Source of the DNA: Plicaturopsis crispa FD-325 SS-3 | Taxonomy: Eukaryota > Basidiomycota > Agaricomycetes > Amylocorticiales > Amylocorticiaceae | Assembly: GCA_000827205.1 (NCBI GenBank) | Contig: KN832557.1 | Span: 842,461 to 906,460 of the forward strand | Direction of reading: 5' to 3' | DNA: 64,000 nucleotides | Part shown: piece by piece, positions 61,539 through 64,000 of the stretch | Numbering within the stretch: position 1 is the first letter of the stretch | How the letters are laid out: each line of letters opens with the position of its first letter | Position numbers and translations under genes: made by a program | Notes under the pieces: generated by a model | What the model saw: only the letters and a program-made list of their open reading frames with translations | What the model was told of the DNA's origin: nothing | Database searches by the model: none

Positions 61539-61780
61539 TAAATATTCCGACATATCGCTTTTTGAATGAGTTACAGCTATAAGTCATCACACGCAAGGTC
61601 AACAGGGATTGCTGGGTACAAGATTACTTCAGAAATAGATTCAGGGATGTTGAAACAGGTAGGGGACCAGAGGACAAGCATTCAATCACCAGCCCGGCAT
61701 GGGAATTCAGTCAGAAAGAATTAAGCAGTGCAGCACAGAGACAATTAAATATAACTGTGTGCTAGCGCAAACATATTCAT
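61539..61780. other. Convergent 3' gap between helicase and DUF6589 genes
   Basis: Only 242 bases separate the two 3' ends; no gene recognised. Confidence 0.5.
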
Positions 61781-64000
61781 CTATAGATCAACCATAGCCT
61801 CCGCATGCTCGAGCATCTCATCTGCTAACCCATATGGTTCCTCGTCATCCACAGCAAGGTCCTCATCAGTAGGGCCAACCTCGGTGTAGTCCTCTTCCTC
61901 CGACTCCTCCTCGGACTCGCTATCCTCCTCCGCTTCAACGTCTTCGGGATCCAATACTCCAAGGTTCTCCGCCCGCCAAGTGGGTGCTCGGAAGTGCTGG
62001 AAAGCTTTTGCAGAGTTAGGGTACTTAGAGCCTTCAATAATCAAATCGCGGACTGGTGCAATCTCTTTGTTCCCCCGACGGTCAGGAACATACGACTGAA
62101 TCCGCTCTTGTGCAAGTGCGTCTGCAAGTAGGTTGACCTCGTCCGTGATGCTAGGAGTTGAGTGGCGTTCTCCGTACGGGGTGATTTTGTAGGCCTTCTG
62201 GACAGTTCTCATCGCATCTCGAAGTGTGAAAATGCAGACAGTGATGAGGGAGAGCCAGGCCCAGCTCTTGTTGGATCCCTTTGCCATATATATAATCTAC
62301 AGGAATGTCAATATGGTTTAGTGTGGCAGGAGACTCATATGTTGTGTTACGCACTTTTGCCCAGAAGTTCTGATGCTCTTGGAGCAGGTCGATCTCCTTG
62401 AAGCCATCGGCACGACCAGTCAGATTAACTAACCAATTGTTCAAGAACAGCTCTCTGCGCAAGACAGAGTCGTGTTAGTGATTTTAAGCAGCAGCAAAGT
62501 TCAGGAAATGACCGACCGTAAGACAGGATCGAATTTATCCACACGGCCGAGGGTCTCGAATATGGCGTCAGCATACTTGGGCATCGTGCTGACACCACGC
62601 ATCATGACCATCCATATACGAAGCACATTGACGACTCGTCCGATATCTCCACGCTTGATAGCTGTTACGAACTCGATGTAGAACAGTGCGTCGCGGTTAT
62701 ACAGAATGACATTCTCGAGCGTATGGTCTCGCTCCTCATCGGGTCGGTTACGCAGTTTCTCGACGGCGTGTGTCGAAAATAGCTCGTCCATGACACGCTG
62801 GGAGACGGTATTGAAGTCGTCGAGTGTAGCAGTACGCGCCCAGGCTTCCAGGTCGGGTTTGCCACAGAGGATGCGATAGCCGTCTTTCACATGCGCGGGA
62901 AGGGATATATGGATTAGTTCATGGGCAGGCTTCCACGGCGTCGCCTTCTTGCCTTTCCAGCCTGCAGCGAAAGTTTTCCGTCCCAATAACTTGGTATTCT
63001 CCCACCAAAGACTCCCCGCCCACGGTGAGTTTGGCTTTCCCCAGTGCTCATTCACGACTAGTCGGCCTCCTGCCATCTTCGAGTGAAAGATGCCGAAACG
63101 CCGCACGGGTGCTTTCATGCCTTGTATGGGACCATCACTATTCCTCCGAGCTGCCTCAATCTACACATCGCGTAAAAGCAATCGATAGCATCAGCGTCCA
63201 TGATCTGCTAGCAAAGTAACGTAAACTTACCTTGCTGACGAGCGACTCTGATAGCAGATCCCCATCACTGAAGAGAAGCCCGTGCGCCTTCAGGTCATCA
63301 TCGGTAAACCCGACGTTACGCAGAATCCTAATGTAAACACGTATGGTACCCTCAATGCTTGACTCGTCCTCGTTCATGGCAGGTAGCGGATACTGGTCGG
63401 TTTTGTGCACGGGGATCGGTTTCACTTCCGGGCACGGCTCGAGCTCACTGGCAAGGTGCTTCAGGCCCTCTATGTGCTCGATAGCCATCCGTTTGATTTG
63501 CCATAGACAGGAGCGCGAGAGCTGTTCCGCGTCAACTGGCGACGGCATAACATGCTCGGTTGGCCACTCGAAGATCGGATCAGAAGTCGTACGAGGGGGT
63601 TTCATGTTGAGGGGAATAGTGCCGTGAGGTACGGATCCATCCTCAGATGTAGGGTCGTATAGAGGGATCAAAGTGGCTGTGGTTCCGTTATCGAAATGGT
63701 TGGCGGAATGAAGCCGTTGTGCGTCCACTCGAAACGCGATATTCAGATTGTCCCAGACAATAGAGCACGCACTCTCTTTTGCGACCTTTTTGTACGTCCT
63801 TGTTCCTTCCTTCGAAAGCTTTTTCAAGCAAGTAATTGTGGTCGAGTATGATAGGCATAGGCCGGCGTGCGCAAGGACCTCGATCTCGCGTTTGGACGCC
63901 CCGGATCCGAGGAGAAACATAGCTATCATCACCTGATAGTCATTGGCCTTCTGCGAGCGAAGGATGCTCAGCATAGAGCATATGGAGGTAAGTACCTGTC
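61781..64000 (-). CDS. DUF6589-type protein, partial (runs off the right edge)
   Basis: A multi-exon minus-strand gene whose 3' end (TAG 61781) lies in the window; the 5' part continues beyond 64000. Visible blocks: TSICSMLSILRSQKANDYQ, VLAHAGLCLSYSTTI, VAKESACSIVWDNLNIAF, HGTIPLNMKPP, then FGIFHSKMAGGRLVVNEHW, LYNRDALFYIEFVTAIKRGD, and ELFLNNWLVNLTGRADGFKE followed by IDLLQEHQNFWAKV. The C-terminal tail is acidic (EAEEDSESEEESEEEDY). This pattern matches the basidiomycete DUF6589 family, which is expanded in Agaricomycetes. Its role is not settled. Possible metal-binding residues (Asp in WDNLN, Glu in LLQEHQN) recall a DDE-like fold, but that is inference. It converges on the RecQ-bromodomain gene. 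Confidence 0.78.

Overview
This is nuclear DNA of a filamentous basidiomycete, most likely a mushroom-forming Agaricomycete. Most genes are cut by several 50-62 nt GT-AG introns with a CTGAC/CTAAC-type branch site. Spacing is tight on both strands, and families typical of Agaricomycetes are present: a DUF6589 protein, a RecQ-like helicase, an APAH-type deacetylase, and a multi-intron P450 with FGFGRRICPG. No bacterial or viral organisation is seen. Exon ends were worked out by hand from splice signals and reading-frame continuity; where a start or end is unsure, the entry says so.

Left part (1-11.2 kb): an AT-rich block (1-770) and poorly coding DNA, then a secreted GH30 endo-beta-1,6-galactanase, an isoprenylcysteine methyltransferase-like membrane enzyme, a dual-specificity phosphatase, the CTP-dependent diacylglycerol kinase Dgk1, and two ribosomal protein genes (RPS22 and RPS17) that diverge from one short promoter.

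Middle-left (12.1-26.7 kb): a copper amine oxidase, a truncated LINE tail, an acetylpolyamine-amidohydrolase/HDAC-like gene with a mitochondrial-looking leader, and a DUR3 urea/polyamine permease. These three genes may form an amine-nitrogen neighbourhood. The exportin gene CSE1 follows.

Middle (27-42.6 kb): a tandem pair of F-box-like genes, one frameshifted, with a third partial unit and local satellites. Next come a single-TM Ser/Pro-rich protein, the F-box/Sec10 protein recyclin-1 with a C-terminal CaaX box, a large Ser/Pro-rich protein of unknown role, and an intron-containing tRNA-Ala(AGC).

Right part (43-58.1 kb): MRE11, then a nucleotide-sugar group. It holds an SLC35C1/TPT-type GDP-fucose transporter-like gene, UDP-glucose dehydrogenase, GDP-mannose 4,6-dehydratase and GDP-L-fucose synthase. 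A small PEX39-like KPWE protein and a cytochrome P450 lie between them. De novo GDP-fucose synthesis and a candidate Golgi importer thus lie within 12 kb.

Right edge (58.8-64 kb): a gene joining a RecQ-like helicase to a complete C-terminal bromodomain converges on a DUF6589 gene that runs off the window. This is the most unusual part of the window and a candidate for an undescribed module, possibly mobile.
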